The notes: generated by a model from the letters alone, not told the origin. Counted from the first letter of the stretch, positions 32,634-42,520 are shown. The stretch is 55,748 bases of DNA from an uncultured Oceanospirillaceae bacterium (GCA_937138495.1 CAKZPE010000003.1:1-55748), one strand, 5' to 3'. Translations and numbers: made by a program.

Positions 32634-34760
32634 ATGCCAACCATTGATGCGCTTTCTGACCGGTTATCCGGCTATCTTGATCTGCAGCAGATCAGGGCCG
32701 TGCGGCGGGCGTATTTTTACGCAGAACAGGCCCACGATGGCCAGCGGCGTAAGAGTGGTGAGCCGTACGTGACCCATCCGTTGTCGGTGGCGTCTATTCT
32801 GGCGGGTATGCATATGGACCATCAGAGCCTGATGGCCGCCATGCTGCATGATGTTATTGAAGATACGGAAGTAAACCGTGATGGCCTGGCCGGCCAGTTC
32901 GGTGATCAGGTGACCGACATTGTGGACGGCGTCAGTAAGCTGACTCACCTTGAATTTGAAACCCGTGCAGAAGCACAGGCGGAAAACTTCCAGAAAATGG
33001 TCATGGCGATGGCGGTGGACATCCGCGTTATTCTGGTAAAACTGGCGGACCGTTTACACAATATGCGTACTTTGGGGGCGATGCCGCCGGAGAAACAGCG
33101 CCGCATTGCCCGTGAGACTCTGGATATCTATGCGCCGGTAGCGGCCCGGCTGGGGATGCGGGATATGCAACTGGAGCTGGAAGATCTGGCGTTTCAGTCG
33201 TATCACCCGATGCGTTCCAAATATATCCGCCGGGCAGTGGTACAGGCCCGCGGTCAGCGTAAAGATATTATTTCCAGCATTGAAGAATCGATCCGCAGCC
33301 GCCTGAGTCAGGAAGGTTTTGGTGGCGTAGTCTCCGGCCGGGAAAAACACCTCTACAGCATCTACAGCAAGATGAAGAGCAAGGGTAAATCCTTTGAAGA
33401 AATCATGGATGTATTTGCGTTTCGGATAGTGACCGAAAGTGTGGATGACTGTTACCGGGTGCTGGGGGTGATTCACAGCCTGTATAAGCCGGTTGCCGGG
33501 CGTTTCAAAGATTATATCGCCATTCCCAAGGCCAACGGCTATCAGTCGTTACATACCGATTTGTTCGGGGCCCGTAACATCACCATCGAAGTCCAGATCC
33601 GTACTAAAGAAATGGATGCGGTTGCCAGTCAGGGCATTGCCGAGCACAGCCATTATAAGATTTATGGCGATTCCAGCAGTGCCGTTGATGGCTATAACCG
33701 GGCCCGCAAGTGGGTACAGAGCCTGCTGGAAATGCAGAAGCGTGCCGGTGATTCAATGGAGTTCATTGAAACGGTGAAAACCGATCTGTTCTCCGATGAG
33801 GTGTATGTATTCTCTCCAAAAGGCCGGATTTACGAATTGCCGCAGGGTGCCACCGCCGTGGACTTTGCTTATGCCGTACATACCGATGTGGGCAATTCCT
33901 GTATTTCCTGCCGGATTAACCGCCGGCTGGCACCGTTATCCCAGACTCTGGAGAGCGGCCAGACAGTCGAAATTATTACCACTGCCAGCGCCCGTCCGAA
34001 TATTGCCTGGATGAACTTTGTAGTGACCGGTAAGGCCCGTTCAGCCATCCGTCACTTTGTTAAACAGCAGCAGCGTGATGAGTCGGTCGAGCTGGGCCGC
34101 CGTCTGCTGAATCAGTTTATGAGTAACTTTGGCACCTCGGTGGATGACGTCGATCCGGCGCGTCTGCAGACGTTGCTGGATGAGATTCAGCTGAATACGC
34201 TGGATGATCTGCTGGTGGATATCGGACTGGGTAACCGCATGGCCTATGTGGTCGCGCGCCGCCTGCGACCACGTTCTGATGAAGAAGAAACCAGTAAAGA
34301 TCTTGGTCCGGTGACCAGCGATAAACCCTTTGCCATCAAAGGGACGGAAGGTATGGTGCTGCACTATGCCCGCTGCTGTGGTCCGATTCCGGGCGATAAG
34401 ATCACCGGCCATATTTCCTCCGGCAGAGGGCTGGTTATTCACCGTTCAGACTGCCGCAATATCGCTTTCATGAAAGATGATGCTGAGAAATGTGTCTATC
34501 TGGAATGGTCGGCGAGTATTGATGAAGAGTTTACCGTGAATCTGGATCTTCAGGTTGAGCCGGCCAGAGGCCTGATTGCTTCGCTGGCGACCACCGCAGC
34601 CGGTGCGGGCTCAAACGTCTTCAAGATCGATATTTCAGAAACGGACTCGCCGCTGAGCACCGTTCATATGGACATTACCGTCACCAGCCGGATTCATCTG
34701 GCCCGGGTAATGCGTAAGCTGAAATCATTACCGGCGGTGTATAAGCTGACCCGGGTCTGA
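32634..34760 (+). CDS. spoT: Bifunctional (p)ppGpp synthetase/hydrolase SpoT
   Basis: A 708-residue RSH enzyme. The HD hydrolase domain has HPLSVA and LHDVIEDT (~45-80) intact, so ppGpp breakdown should be active. The synthetase domain (~215-330) shows SGREKHLYSIYSKMKSKGK and PKANGYQSLHT. A TGS domain (~380-445) and a C-terminal zinc-finger/ACT part with HYARCCGPIPGD complete the protein. Length and order match E. coli SpoT. It balances the alarmone made in starvation and stress. Start 32634 is favoured over 32619 by AGGAG six nt upstream. A terminator follows. Confidence 0.95.
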   Translation: MPTIDALSDRLSGYLDLQQIRAVRRAYFYAEQAHDGQRRKSGEPYVTHPLSVASILAGMHMDHQSLMAAMLHDVIEDTEVNRDGLAGQFGDQVTDIVDGVSKLTHLEFETRAEAQAENFQKMVMAMAVDIRVILVKLADRLHNMRTLGAMPPEKQRRIARETLDIYAPVAARLGMRDMQLELEDLAFQSYHPMRSKYIRRAVVQARGQRKDIISSIEESIRSRLSQEGFGGVVSGREKHLYSIYSKMKSKGKSFEEIMDVFAFRIVTESVDDCYRVLGVIHSLYKPVAGRFKDYIAIPKANGYQSLHTDLFGARNITIEVQIRTKEMDAVASQGIAEHSHYKIYGDSSSAVDGYNRARKWVQSLLEMQKRAGDSMEFIETVKTDLFSDEVYVFSPKGRIYELPQGATAVDFAYAVHTDVGNSCISCRINRRLAPLSQTLESGQTVEIITTASARPNIAWMNFVVTGKARSAIRHFVKQQQRDESVELGRRLLNQFMSNFGTSVDDVDPARLQTLLDEIQLNTLDDLLVDIGLGNRMAYVVARRLRPRSDEEETSKDLGPVTSDKPFAIKGTEGMVLHYARCCGPIPGDKITGHISSGRGLVIHRSDCRNIAFMKDDAEKCVYLEWSASIDEEFTVNLDLQVEPARGLIASLATTAAGAGSNVFKIDISETDSPLSTVHMDITVTSRIHLARVMRKLKSLPAVYKLTRV

Positions 34761-34785
34761 GTACCGTTATTCCTCTGCTCTGATG

Positions 34786-34817
34786 AAGGCACTTCTCTGA
34801 CGGGACGTGCCTTTTTT
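34786..34817 (+). terminator. Terminator after spoT
   Basis: A 7-bp stem AAGGCAC/GTGCCTT (34786-34792 with 34807-34813) around a 14-nt loop, with a T run inside and after the right arm. Confidence 0.75.
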
Positions 34818-35032
34818 CTGTCCGGCGGTTTTGTATTTTTAAACCGCTGATACCATCCGGTATATCCTCTGTCAGCTAATCTCTGGCATCTCATCGCCTT
34901 CCTGCGGGCTTTAGCCCCCAAACTGGGAGGCCCGGCGTGGACACTGAAGGGCTGACTTTGTAGTCTGACTAACTGAAACGCCATTGTTCTGGCGGTTGAA
35001 TTATTCGAGTAACCCTGAAAAAAAACAGGTGG

Positions 35033-36367
35033 ATGGAGATTGCTTTGGCGACTCACAGTATGCAATCAATGCAAGCCGCTCAGACCGAGCCTAAATACCG
35101 CATCCTGATGGTGCACGACACCAGCACTAAAGCGTTGGTGCTGGTACCGTCTGACCAGTTGCTGGATTTAGTCAGTATCTGGAATCATTCAGAGTTACGT
35201 CTGCAGCCTTTACGTAGCCGTGAGGCAATTAAGTTCTTCGGGCAGGCTGCCCTGAAAACCGAGAAAGGCTTACAGAAGCTGATGGGCCTGCGGGTTTATA
35301 TGGATGACGGTCTGAACGATCTGGACGTCATTGAAGCGGTAGAACCCTTTACCGGCCGGGTATTTGAAATCCGCCGTAGCTGGATTCAGCAGCCGGTTGT
35401 GCTGAAAGCACTGGCGCTGACGACCGCATCTATCAGTAACGCTCAGCCTGGTGGCAGTGATACCAAAGTGATTACCCAGGCGGTTGAGCGTTTTACCAGC
35501 CTGCGGGTAAAGCAGCGTCTGGAAGACACGCTGGGTATGCCCGCGTTACCTTTATCGATGAAAAAATTAATTGCCCTGCGTTCGGATCCTATTGCCGGCA
35601 TTGATGATCTGGTACCGCTGGTACGGGTCGATCCAAGTCTGGCGGCGCAGGTGATGAGCTGGGCGGCGTCGCCTTACTATGCTGCACCGACGGACGTACA
35701 GTCCGTTGATGATGCAGTGGTTCGGGTACTGGGGTTTGATCTGGTACTGAATCTGGCATTAGGCGTGGCCATGGGGCAAACACTGGCAGTGCCGGATGAC
35801 ACCCCCCGTGAAGGCGTACCTTTCTGGCAGCAGTCGGTTTACACTGCGGCCCTGTGTGAGCTCTTATGTAAGAAAGTGCCCGTGGCGGTGCGGCCAAAGC
35901 TGGGGATGGTCTATCTGGCCGGCTTGCTGCATAACTTCGGTTATCTGGTGCTGGCACATGTATTCCCGTCTTATTTCTCGCTGTTGTCCCGGTATATTGA
36001 GGCCAATCCGCATATGCCGTCTGAGTATATTGAACAGCAGGTGCTGAATGTGACCCGTGAGCAGATTGGTTCATGGTTGCTGGACAGCTGGTCATTACCG
36101 GATAAGGTCTGCGAGGCGGTCCGCCATCAGCAGGACCCGAATTATCAGGGCGATGCACAGCAGGAAGTGGGGCTGTTATATATTGCCTCCCGTCTGTTAC
36201 GCTCTAAAGGTCTGGGAGACGGACCGGAAGAGGAAATCCCGGGTGCGCTGTTTAAGCGTTTACAGATCAGCCGTGAAGATGCGGATGAAGCGCTGGAGAA
36301 AATTGTCGAGAACCGTACTGAACTGGAAGCGCTGGTTAACTCCATTGCGCCGGCCAAGGCCAGTTAG
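35033..36367 (+). CDS. HDOD-domain signalling protein
   Basis: A 444-residue cytosolic protein. The C-terminal two-thirds (~165-440) is an HDOD domain, an enzymatically inert relative of HD hydrolases: PALPLSMKKLIALRSDP, VDPSLAAQVMSWAASP, SVDDAVVRVLGFDLVLNLALG and GLLHNFGYL are typical. The N-terminal ~150 residues resemble the YbaK/aminoacyl-tRNA deacylase-like module seen in Pseudomonas HDOD proteins, which I recognise only weakly. HDOD proteins act in signalling and stress control without known catalysis. Start ATG 35033 follows GGTGG; a TTG at 35045 is an alternative. Confidence 0.85.
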   Translation: MEIALATHSMQSMQAAQTEPKYRILMVHDTSTKALVLVPSDQLLDLVSIWNHSELRLQPLRSREAIKFFGQAALKTEKGLQKLMGLRVYMDDGLNDLDVIEAVEPFTGRVFEIRRSWIQQPVVLKALALTTASISNAQPGGSDTKVITQAVERFTSLRVKQRLEDTLGMPALPLSMKKLIALRSDPIAGIDDLVPLVRVDPSLAAQVMSWAASPYYAAPTDVQSVDDAVVRVLGFDLVLNLALGVAMGQTLAVPDDTPREGVPFWQQSVYTAALCELLCKKVPVAVRPKLGMVYLAGLLHNFGYLVLAHVFPSYFSLLSRYIEANPHMPSEYIEQQVLNVTREQIGSWLLDSWSLPDKVCEAVRHQQDPNYQGDAQQEVGLLYIASRLLRSKGLGDGPEEEIPGALFKRLQISREDADEALEKIVENRTELEALVNSIAPAKAS

Positions 36368-36382
36368 GTTTTACTGTTTTTA

Positions 36383-36417
36383 AAGAGCGCCCTGGCGAAT
36401 GCCGCGGCGCTTTTTTT
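36383..36417 (+). terminator. Terminator after the HDOD gene
   Basis: A stem AGCGCC/GGCGCT (36386-36391 with 36406-36411), extended inside by GGC/GCC, and a 7-nt T run. Confidence 0.85.
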
Positions 36418-36446
36418 GTTTATATACCTGAGAATCCGGAGGATAT

Positions 36447-37082
36447 ATGGAGTTTTCGCAGTTACTGACCTTCACACTGGTTGCCGCATTACTGGTGATG
36501 TCACCGGGGCCGAACGGTATGCTGATTTTTAAATCTGTGACGACTTCAGGTAAGGCTGCCGGTTTTGCGAATGTGGCAGGATTTGTGGGGGCGTTTTATT
36601 TGCACGGAGCATTGTCCATACTGGGAATCTCAGTGCTTCTGGTGCAGTCAGCACAGTTGTTTTTTATCGTTAAAATGCTGGGGGCAGCCTACCTGTGCTG
36701 GATCGGTGTGAATGCCTTACGGGCGGCCTGGCAGGGCAGTGCTGCGAACAGTGTTCAGCCGGTACCGGCGCCGGTGAAGCTGCAGAGTATCCGTCACGCG
36801 CTGGTGGAAGGCTTTCTGACCAATGCGCTGAATCCTAAGGTCTCGATGTTTTATCTGGCAGCGTTTCCCCAGTTTATCCCGTTGGGGGAGGGGGCTTCTG
36901 CGGCGTTTTTACTGGTGCTGATTCATTCTGTGATTAATCTGTTGTGGTTTTCAGGCATGGTGCTGTTGCTGTCACGGTTTATGGGATTTGCCCGGGCGGG
37001 GGTGATACAGCGGGCGCTGAAGGCGGTAACCGGTGCGGTCTTTGTGACCTTCGGTATTAAACTGGCCTCGTTTGAGGCCTGA
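36447..37082 (+). CDS. LysE/RhtB-family amino-acid exporter
   Basis: A 211-residue membrane protein with about six helices and the LysE/RhtB entry motif SPGPNGMLIFKSV (~20-32), plus the conserved GFLTNALNPKVSMFYLA (~118-134). Relatives export homoserine, threonine, lysine or other amino acids driven by the proton gradient; the substrate here is not readable. CCGGAGG lies just before the start. It stands alone after a terminator. Confidence 0.9.
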   Translation: MEFSQLLTFTLVAALLVMSPGPNGMLIFKSVTTSGKAAGFANVAGFVGAFYLHGALSILGISVLLVQSAQLFFIVKMLGAAYLCWIGVNALRAAWQGSAANSVQPVPAPVKLQSIRHALVEGFLTNALNPKVSMFYLAAFPQFIPLGEGASAAFLLVLIHSVINLLWFSGMVLLLSRFMGFARAGVIQRALKAVTGAVFVTFGIKLASFEA

Positions 37083-37125
37083 CTCATTATCGGTCTGCCG
37101 GCCGGGTTCTGACCGGAAAGAGCAG

Positions 37126-37145
37126 GGGCTCAGTGGCCTGAGCCC
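37126..37145. terminator. Hairpin between convergent exporter and ABC-F genes
   Basis: A perfect 8-bp stem GGGCTCAG/CTGAGCCC with a 4-nt TGGC loop lies between the two stops. No clear T tract on either strand, so it is only a possible terminator. Confidence 0.45.
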
Positions 37146-37164
37146 GGCACCTTAAATTTATAAC

Positions 37165-39075
37165 TTATTCTGCGGTCAGTTGTTCCAGTTCTTCCAACTC
37201 TTCGAGCTTTTCCATCCATTCTGTTTCGACGGCTTCGCTGCGTTGTTGCAGGCTGGCCTGTTGTTGCAGAACATCTTTAAGCTCCGCTTTGCGGGACTCT
37301 TCGTAGATGCTGGCATCGGCCAGTTTTTCTTCCACCGCTGCGAGTTGTGCTCCCAGGGTTTCCATTTCCGCTTCCAGTTTCTCGGTGGCCTTCTTTAACG
37401 GCCGTAGCATGCTGCGGCGTTCTGCTGCCAGGCGTTTTTGCTCTTTACGCTCTGCCGCACTGGCGGAACGGCTTTCCCGTTCAGGCTGTTCCGTTTGGTT
37501 ATCTTCACGGCGCTGGTTAGCCAGCCATTGCTGATAATCGTCCATGTCTCCCTTGAACGGGGCGACCTGTTGGTCGGCAACCAGCAGGAATTCATCTACA
37601 CAGTTACGCAGCAGGTGACGGTCGTGGGATACCAGAATCAGCGCACCTTCAAAGCCCTGCAGGGCCAGCGTCAGGGCGTGGCGTACTTCAAGATCCAGGT
37701 GGTTGGTGGGTTCGTCTAACAGCAGCAGGTTGGGTTTCTGCCAGGCAATCAGGGCCAGTGCTACCCGGGCTTTTTCGCCGCCGGAGAACTGTTTGACCGG
37801 TTCCAGTGCCCGGTCGCCATTAAAGTCGAAGCTGCCCAGAAAGTTACGGATTTCCTGATCGCTGGCCTGAGGCGCGATACGTTTAATGTGCAGGCTCGGC
37901 GAGGCTTCCAGATCCAGGGCTTCCAACTGGTGCTGGGCAAAATAGCCTACTTTCAGATGTTCACCGCTGCGGCGTTCGCCGCTGAGCAGGGACAGGTCTT
38001 CCGTCAGAGATTTAATCAGCGTGGACTTACCGGCACCGTTTGGGCCCAGCAGGCCGATGCGGGCGCCGGGTACCAGACTCAGGGATACCTGCTTAAGAAT
38101 GGCTTTGTCATAACCCAGATCGGCTTTATCCAACGTCAGTAACGGGAAAGATATTTTATCGCTGGCCTGAAAGCTGAAGCTGAAAGGGCTGTCGACGTGG
38201 GCGGCGGAAATGGTTTCCATCCGTTCCAGCTCTTTCACCCGGCTCTGTGCCTGCTTGGCTTTAGAGGCTTTGGCCTTAAAACGGCGCACGAAGCTTTCGA
38301 TTTCAGCGATCCGTTGTTGTTGCTTCTCGTACTGGGCCTGTTGCTGGGCAAGCCGTTCTGCACGCATGACCTCAAAGTCAGAATACCCGCCTTTGTAGAG
38401 GTCGGTTTTCTGGCGGTGCATGTGAACGATGTGGGTGGTGACGGCGTCCAGAAAGTCCCGGTCGTGGGAGATCAGCAACAGGGTTCCCGGGTAGCTGCGC
38501 AGCCACTGTTCCAGCCAGATGGTCGCGTCCAGATCCAGGTGGTTGGTGGGCTCATCGAGTAACAGAATGTCGGAATGACACATCAGCGCCTGCGCCAGGT
38601 TCAGACGAATACGCCAGCCCCCGGAAAAGGTGCTCACCGGACGGCTGGCATCCCCGGGCCGGAAGCTCAGGCCGTTTAGTAGCTGATGCGCGCGGGATTC
38701 CGCCGTGTAGCCGTCGATGGCGGCCATTTCGGCGTGCAGTTCGCCGCTGCGGTGATGGTTGCCGCTGGATTCAGCATCTTCCAGCTGTTGCTGGACCTGA
38801 CGCAGCCTGCGATCACCGTCGAGCACATAGTCCAGTGCGCTGCGGTCTGAGTCTGATACTTCCTGTGCCATGTGGGCAATAATCAGATTGGACGGCAGTT
38901 GCAGGTCACCTTCATCGGCCTGCAATTCACCCAGAATCAGTTTAAACAGTGATGACTTACCCACCCCGTTCGCGCCGATAATACCGACTTTCTGAGTGGC
39001 GTGAATGGTCAACTGGGCCTGTTCGAGCAGACGTTGCGGGCCGCGTTGCAGGCTGAGCTGGTTTAACTGAATCAT
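37165..39075 (-). CDS. yheS: ABC-F ATPase YheS-like
   Basis: A 636-residue ABC-F protein with two ATPase domains and no membrane part. Walker A motifs are GANGVGKSS (~34-42) and GPNGAGKST (~345-353); both signature loops (FSGGWRIRLNLAQAL, FSGGEKARVALAL) and both LLLDEPTNHLDL boxes are intact. The interdomain linker, LAQQQAQYEKQQQRIAEIES followed by RFKAKASKAKQAQSRVKELERME, and the C-terminal coiled coil match E. coli YheS closely. ABC-F proteins bind the ribosomal E site and relieve stalls. The adjacent divergent TIGR02444 gene is a usual neighbour. Confidence 0.93.
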   Translation of the reverse strand: MIQLNQLSLQRGPQRLLEQAQLTIHATQKVGIIGANGVGKSSLFKLILGELQADEGDLQLPSNLIIAHMAQEVSDSDRSALDYVLDGDRRLRQVQQQLEDAESSGNHHRSGELHAEMAAIDGYTAESRAHQLLNGLSFRPGDASRPVSTFSGGWRIRLNLAQALMCHSDILLLDEPTNHLDLDATIWLEQWLRSYPGTLLLISHDRDFLDAVTTHIVHMHRQKTDLYKGGYSDFEVMRAERLAQQQAQYEKQQQRIAEIESFVRRFKAKASKAKQAQSRVKELERMETISAAHVDSPFSFSFQASDKISFPLLTLDKADLGYDKAILKQVSLSLVPGARIGLLGPNGAGKSTLIKSLTEDLSLLSGERRSGEHLKVGYFAQHQLEALDLEASPSLHIKRIAPQASDQEIRNFLGSFDFNGDRALEPVKQFSGGEKARVALALIAWQKPNLLLLDEPTNHLDLEVRHALTLALQGFEGALILVSHDRHLLRNCVDEFLLVADQQVAPFKGDMDDYQQWLANQRREDNQTEQPERESRSASAAERKEQKRLAAERRSMLRPLKKATEKLEAEMETLGAQLAAVEEKLADASIYEESRKAELKDVLQQQASLQQRSEAVETEWMEKLEELEELEQLTAE

Positions 39076-39190
39076 GGTTCTTACCGGGCTGGCAGGCTAA
39101 TATCGGATGCCGGTGACGATCCGGCGCTGATTTTGGCTGCGGATTCTAGCACAATTCAGCCTGTGAATATGACTTTGAGTGAGGCGCAGT

Positions 39191-39694
39191 ATGTCGGAAA
39201 TACCCTCAGCGGATAACAGCTTGTGGCAGTTTGCCCTGGCGTTTTATGGCCGGCCCGGCGTGGCACCGTTATGTTTGCAATTGCAGGCTGATCAGGGACT
39301 GGCGGTGAACCGGGTAATTTTTTGCCTGTGGCTGGCCCGTCAGCAACAGGGGGTGGCGGCAGAGCTGTTCAGTGATAAGGCGTTAGAACACTGGCATTAT
39401 GACCGCTTACTGCCGCTGCGTAAGCTGCGTTATCAGGTGCGGGACGAGCGGCAGCAGGATAGCCGGCTGGATGCGGCGTATGAGCAGCTTAAACAGGCAG
39501 AGCTGGCCTGTGAAAAAACCGAATTGCACATGCTCTATGACCTGGCTACGGCCAATGATCTTTGTCCGGCGCTTTCCCTGCCTGCTGATGACCTGGCCAG
39601 AGCCAATCTGGAAGTGTATCTGCAAACGGTGCAGGGGCAGTGGTCAGGATTACTGCAGTCATTGCTTGATTTATCTTCTGAAACGGGCATTTAG
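39191..39694 (+). CDS. TIGR02444-family protein
   Basis: A 167-residue protein of the TIGR02444 family, function unknown. The opening segment NSLWQFALAFYGRPGVAPLCLQLQ with the following VNRVIFCLWLA is characteristic. It is soluble and mostly helical. The start at 39191 has GAGG 6-9 nt upstream; the open frame begins 12 nt earlier. It is divergent from yheS and precedes the FKBP gene, an arrangement common in gammaproteobacteria. Confidence 0.88.
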   Translation: MSEIPSADNSLWQFALAFYGRPGVAPLCLQLQADQGLAVNRVIFCLWLARQQQGVAAELFSDKALEHWHYDRLLPLRKLRYQVRDERQQDSRLDAAYEQLKQAELACEKTELHMLYDLATANDLCPALSLPADDLARANLEVYLQTVQGQWSGLLQSLLDLSSETGI

Positions 39695-39765
39695 GTTGAA
39701 CTTTTCTCTGCCCGCCCCCACTAAGGCAGGATATATACAAGCAGCTATGTTAAGTTGAGCGCTGC

Positions 39766-39780
39766 GTACAGATTCTGTAC
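39766..39780. promoter_or_regulatory. Palindromic site upstream of the FKBP gene
   Basis: The perfect palindrome GTACAG-ATT-CTGTAC lies 76 nt before the FKBP start. It could be an operator; no regulator is identified. Confidence 0.35.
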
Positions 39781-39856
39781 AGATGCTTTTATGCAGAGAA
39801 CTCAGGCTGAAAGCTGCCGATTCCGATATTCGGACAGACATAATTAAGGAAATGAA

Positions 39857-40579
39857 ATGAAAAAGACGCTGGTTGCTGTTGCTGTTGCAAGTGCGTTCCT
39901 GGTGGGTTGTGGTGAAGAAAAGAAACCCGCTGCACCGGTAGAAAAACCTTACACTCTGGACAGTGAAACGAAGAAGCTGAGCTATGGCCTGGGTATGGTG
40001 TTGGGTGAGCGTTTAAAGGCTGACTTTGAAACCATGGATTACGATGCACTGCGCCGCGGTGTTGAAGCTGCATACGCCGGTGACGAAGGTTTGCTGAGCC
40101 GTGAAGACGTTGAAAAAGTACTGATGGAAGCGCAGCAGAAGAAAGTTGAGCAGGCGCAGAAAGAAGCTGCTGAGCTGGCTGATAAGAACAAGCAGGCCGG
40201 TATCGATTACATGGCTGAGAATGCTAAGAAGCCAAATGTAACGACCACTGAGTCCGGTTTGCAGATTGAGCACCTGACTGAAGGCGAAGGTGAAAGCCCG
40301 ACCGCTGAAGATTCAGTGATGGTGCACTACAAAGGAACTCTGATTGACGGCACTGAGTTCGACAGCTCTTACAGCCGTGGTGAGCCGGTGTCCTTCCCGC
40401 TGAACGGTGTTATCCCGGGCTGGACTGAAGGTCTGCAGCTGATGAAGAGCGGCGGTAAAGTCCGTCTGGTGATTCCTTCTGACCTGGCTTACGGCCCGGC
40501 AGGCGCTGGCGGTACAATCGGACCGAACGCGACGCTGGTGTTTGAAGTTGAATTACTGGAGATCAACCCGGAAGGTTAA
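39857..40579 (+). CDS. FKBP-type peptidyl-prolyl isomerase lipoprotein (FkpA/Mip-like)
   Basis: A 240-residue exported isomerase. Signal peptide with lipobox LVGC (Cys18), followed by EEKKPA, so lipidation is likely. The N-terminal domain (~30-115) forms the helical dimerisation arm of the Mip/FkpA group, and the C-terminal FKBP domain (~135-238) has VHYKGTLIDGTEFDSS, FPLNGVIPGWTEGLQLMKSGGKVRLVIPS and AYGPAGAGGTIGPNATLVFEVEL. It speeds proline isomerisation in periplasmic or surface proteins. A strong terminator follows. Confidence 0.94.
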   Translation: MKKTLVAVAVASAFLVGCGEEKKPAAPVEKPYTLDSETKKLSYGLGMVLGERLKADFETMDYDALRRGVEAAYAGDEGLLSREDVEKVLMEAQQKKVEQAQKEAAELADKNKQAGIDYMAENAKKPNVTTTESGLQIEHLTEGEGESPTAEDSVMVHYKGTLIDGTEFDSSYSRGEPVSFPLNGVIPGWTEGLQLMKSGGKVRLVIPSDLAYGPAGAGGTIGPNATLVFEVELLEINPEG

Positions 40580-40601
40580 TCCGCCGGCGTGGTCTGTACA
40601 G

Positions 40602-40633
40602 AAAACGGGAAGCTTTGGCTTCCCGTTTTTTTT
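40602..40633 (+). terminator. Terminator after the FKBP gene
   Basis: A perfect 11-bp stem (40603-40613 with 40618-40628), TTTG loop and an 8-nt T run. Confidence 0.94.
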
Positions 40634-40679
40634 ATGGCTGAAGGATTATTCCTTAAGTGCCGGTATTGCTCCGGTATCT

Positions 40680-42410
40680 TTACTTATCCAGAGCCTGGGC
40701 CGCTTCATGTTTGGCTGGTCGGTGGCTGAGAATTTCCGGTTCCGCCAGCCATTCTTTCCCTTTCAGCATGGCGTTCCAGTAGATCCACGGCAGCATCTTT
40801 TCTTTTAGCAGCCAGGATAAACGGGATGGGCGGGTACCCTGTACCAGCCAGGTTGGGAAGGTCGGCTGCAGCTTGCCGCCATAGCCAAATTCGGCCAGTA
40901 CGATTTTGCCTCTCTCAACGGTCAGCGGGCAGGAGCCGTAGCCGGCGTAAACTGCTCTTGGCGCTTCGCCTTTCAGGGCCAGCAATACATTTTCGGCCAC
41001 CACCGGCGCCTGCTTACGGACGGCCGCAGCGGTTTTGGCGTTGGGGGTATTACCCACGTCTCCCAGTCCGAAAATATCGCCATAGTGGTTGTGTTGCAGG
41101 GTCTCCGGGTCAAGGTCCAGCCAACCCCCGGCATCCGCCAGAGGGCTGTCGCTGATTAGCCGGGGGGCTTTTTGTGGCGGACATACATGGATCATATCGA
41201 AGGTTTTTTCGATGTCCCGGGCCTCGCCTTCTGCATCAGTCACGCTGAAGGTTGCAGTTTTACCCGGACCATCGATGCTGGTCAGGGTATGCTGGAACTG
41301 CAACTGAATGCCGTACTTTTCAACGTATTCCATCAGTGCCGGGACATAATCGGCGACGCCGAATAACCCGGGGCCGGCGTTACAGAATTCCACGTCAATC
41401 TTGTTGAGATGGCTGTTACGCAGCCAGTGGTCGCAGGCCAGATACATGGCTTTTTGTGGGGCACCTGCGCATTTAATCGGCATCGGGGGCTGAGTAAACA
41501 GGGCTTTACCGGCTTTGCAGTTCTGGATCAGTTCCCAGGTATAGGGGGCCATATCGAATTGGTAGTTAGAAGTAACTCCGTGATTACCCAGATTCTCCCG
41601 TAAGCCGGGGATGGCATCCCAGTCCAGCGCCAGCCCCGGGGCGATGATCAGGATTCGGTAGCCAAGCCGTTCACCGTCTTCGAGCACCAGCTGACGTTGT
41701 TCCGGCTCGAAATGACTGACGGCTGTCTGATACCAGTGGCAGTCAGGATGCATCACATCCGCCATCTGGCGAACGGTATCTTTACGGTTGAAGACGCCGC
41801 CACCGACTAACGTCCAGCCTGGCTGGTAATAGTGTTCGGTATTTGGCTCGGCTATGGCGATGTCCAGATCCGGCTGACGCTTTAACAGGCTGGCAGCCAC
41901 TGCCTGCCCTCCGGCACCGCCACCGACAATCAGGATATCGTGTTGCCGGCTGGCAATCACCGTCTGGCTTTCCTGAAGCTGTTGTTGCTGATCTGCTGCG
42001 CTAAGCAACCGTTGTTTTTGGGGTTCGAGATCGTAACCGGCCTGTGCGGTAGCATTCAGAATAGCCGCAACATCCAGCCGTGGTGCCTGTGATAATGCCC
42101 AGAGTGTGGCGCTGCGGGTACCGGTACGGCAAAACGCCAGCACAGGCCCCTGTACCTGATTCATCAGATTCCCGAAGCCGGTCACGTCTTGATCGGTTAT
42201 CTTCCCCGCTGTAACAGGCTGATAGTGCCAGGCCATTCCGGCCCGTTCGCAGGCTTCTTTCAGTTGTGGGGTTTCCGGCTGGTCGCCGGACTCATCCGCC
42301 GGGCGGTTACAGATAATTGTGCGGAACCCCATGGATGCTGCCAGGCCCATATCGGCAGGGGTAACTTGCGGGCTGACGCTGATAAAAGGGCTGAGCTGGC
42401 GTACGTCCAT
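40680..42410 (-). CDS. DUF442 phosphatase-like domain fused to a sulfide:quinone-reductase-like flavoprotein
   Basis: A 576-residue fusion. Residues ~1-130 are a Blh/DUF442 tyrosine-phosphatase-like domain with the loop AFCRTGTRSATLW (Cys94, Arg99). Residues ~150-575 are an FAD-dependent oxidoreductase related to SQR: dinucleotide motif IVGGGAGGQAVAASLL (~156-171), IKCAGAPQKAMYLACDHW with the redox cysteine region, and a C-terminal GLGDVGNTPNAKTAAAVRKQ. SQR oxidises sulfide and passes electrons to quinone at the membrane. It follows the MBL gene by 110 nt on the same strand, the usual pairing for sulfide detoxification. Confidence 0.9.
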   Translation of the reverse strand: MDVRQLSPFISVSPQVTPADMGLAASMGFRTIICNRPADESGDQPETPQLKEACERAGMAWHYQPVTAGKITDQDVTGFGNLMNQVQGPVLAFCRTGTRSATLWALSQAPRLDVAAILNATAQAGYDLEPQKQRLLSAADQQQQLQESQTVIASRQHDILIVGGGAGGQAVAASLLKRQPDLDIAIAEPNTEHYYQPGWTLVGGGVFNRKDTVRQMADVMHPDCHWYQTAVSHFEPEQRQLVLEDGERLGYRILIIAPGLALDWDAIPGLRENLGNHGVTSNYQFDMAPYTWELIQNCKAGKALFTQPPMPIKCAGAPQKAMYLACDHWLRNSHLNKIDVEFCNAGPGLFGVADYVPALMEYVEKYGIQLQFQHTLTSIDGPGKTATFSVTDAEGEARDIEKTFDMIHVCPPQKAPRLISDSPLADAGGWLDLDPETLQHNHYGDIFGLGDVGNTPNAKTAAAVRKQAPVVAENVLLALKGEAPRAVYAGYGSCPLTVERGKIVLAEFGYGGKLQPTFPTWLVQGTRPSRLSWLLKEKMLPWIYWNAMLKGKEWLAEPEILSHRPAKHEAAQALDK

Positions 42411-42520
42411 GAGGGAGTCCTCTTTGTCTTTCTGAGTGCGGGTAACAGGCGGCTACAGGTTTTGCGGCCGCTACTGGCATGCATCAGACAGTGGATGTCT
42501 GACGGTGGTATACGCTGAGA

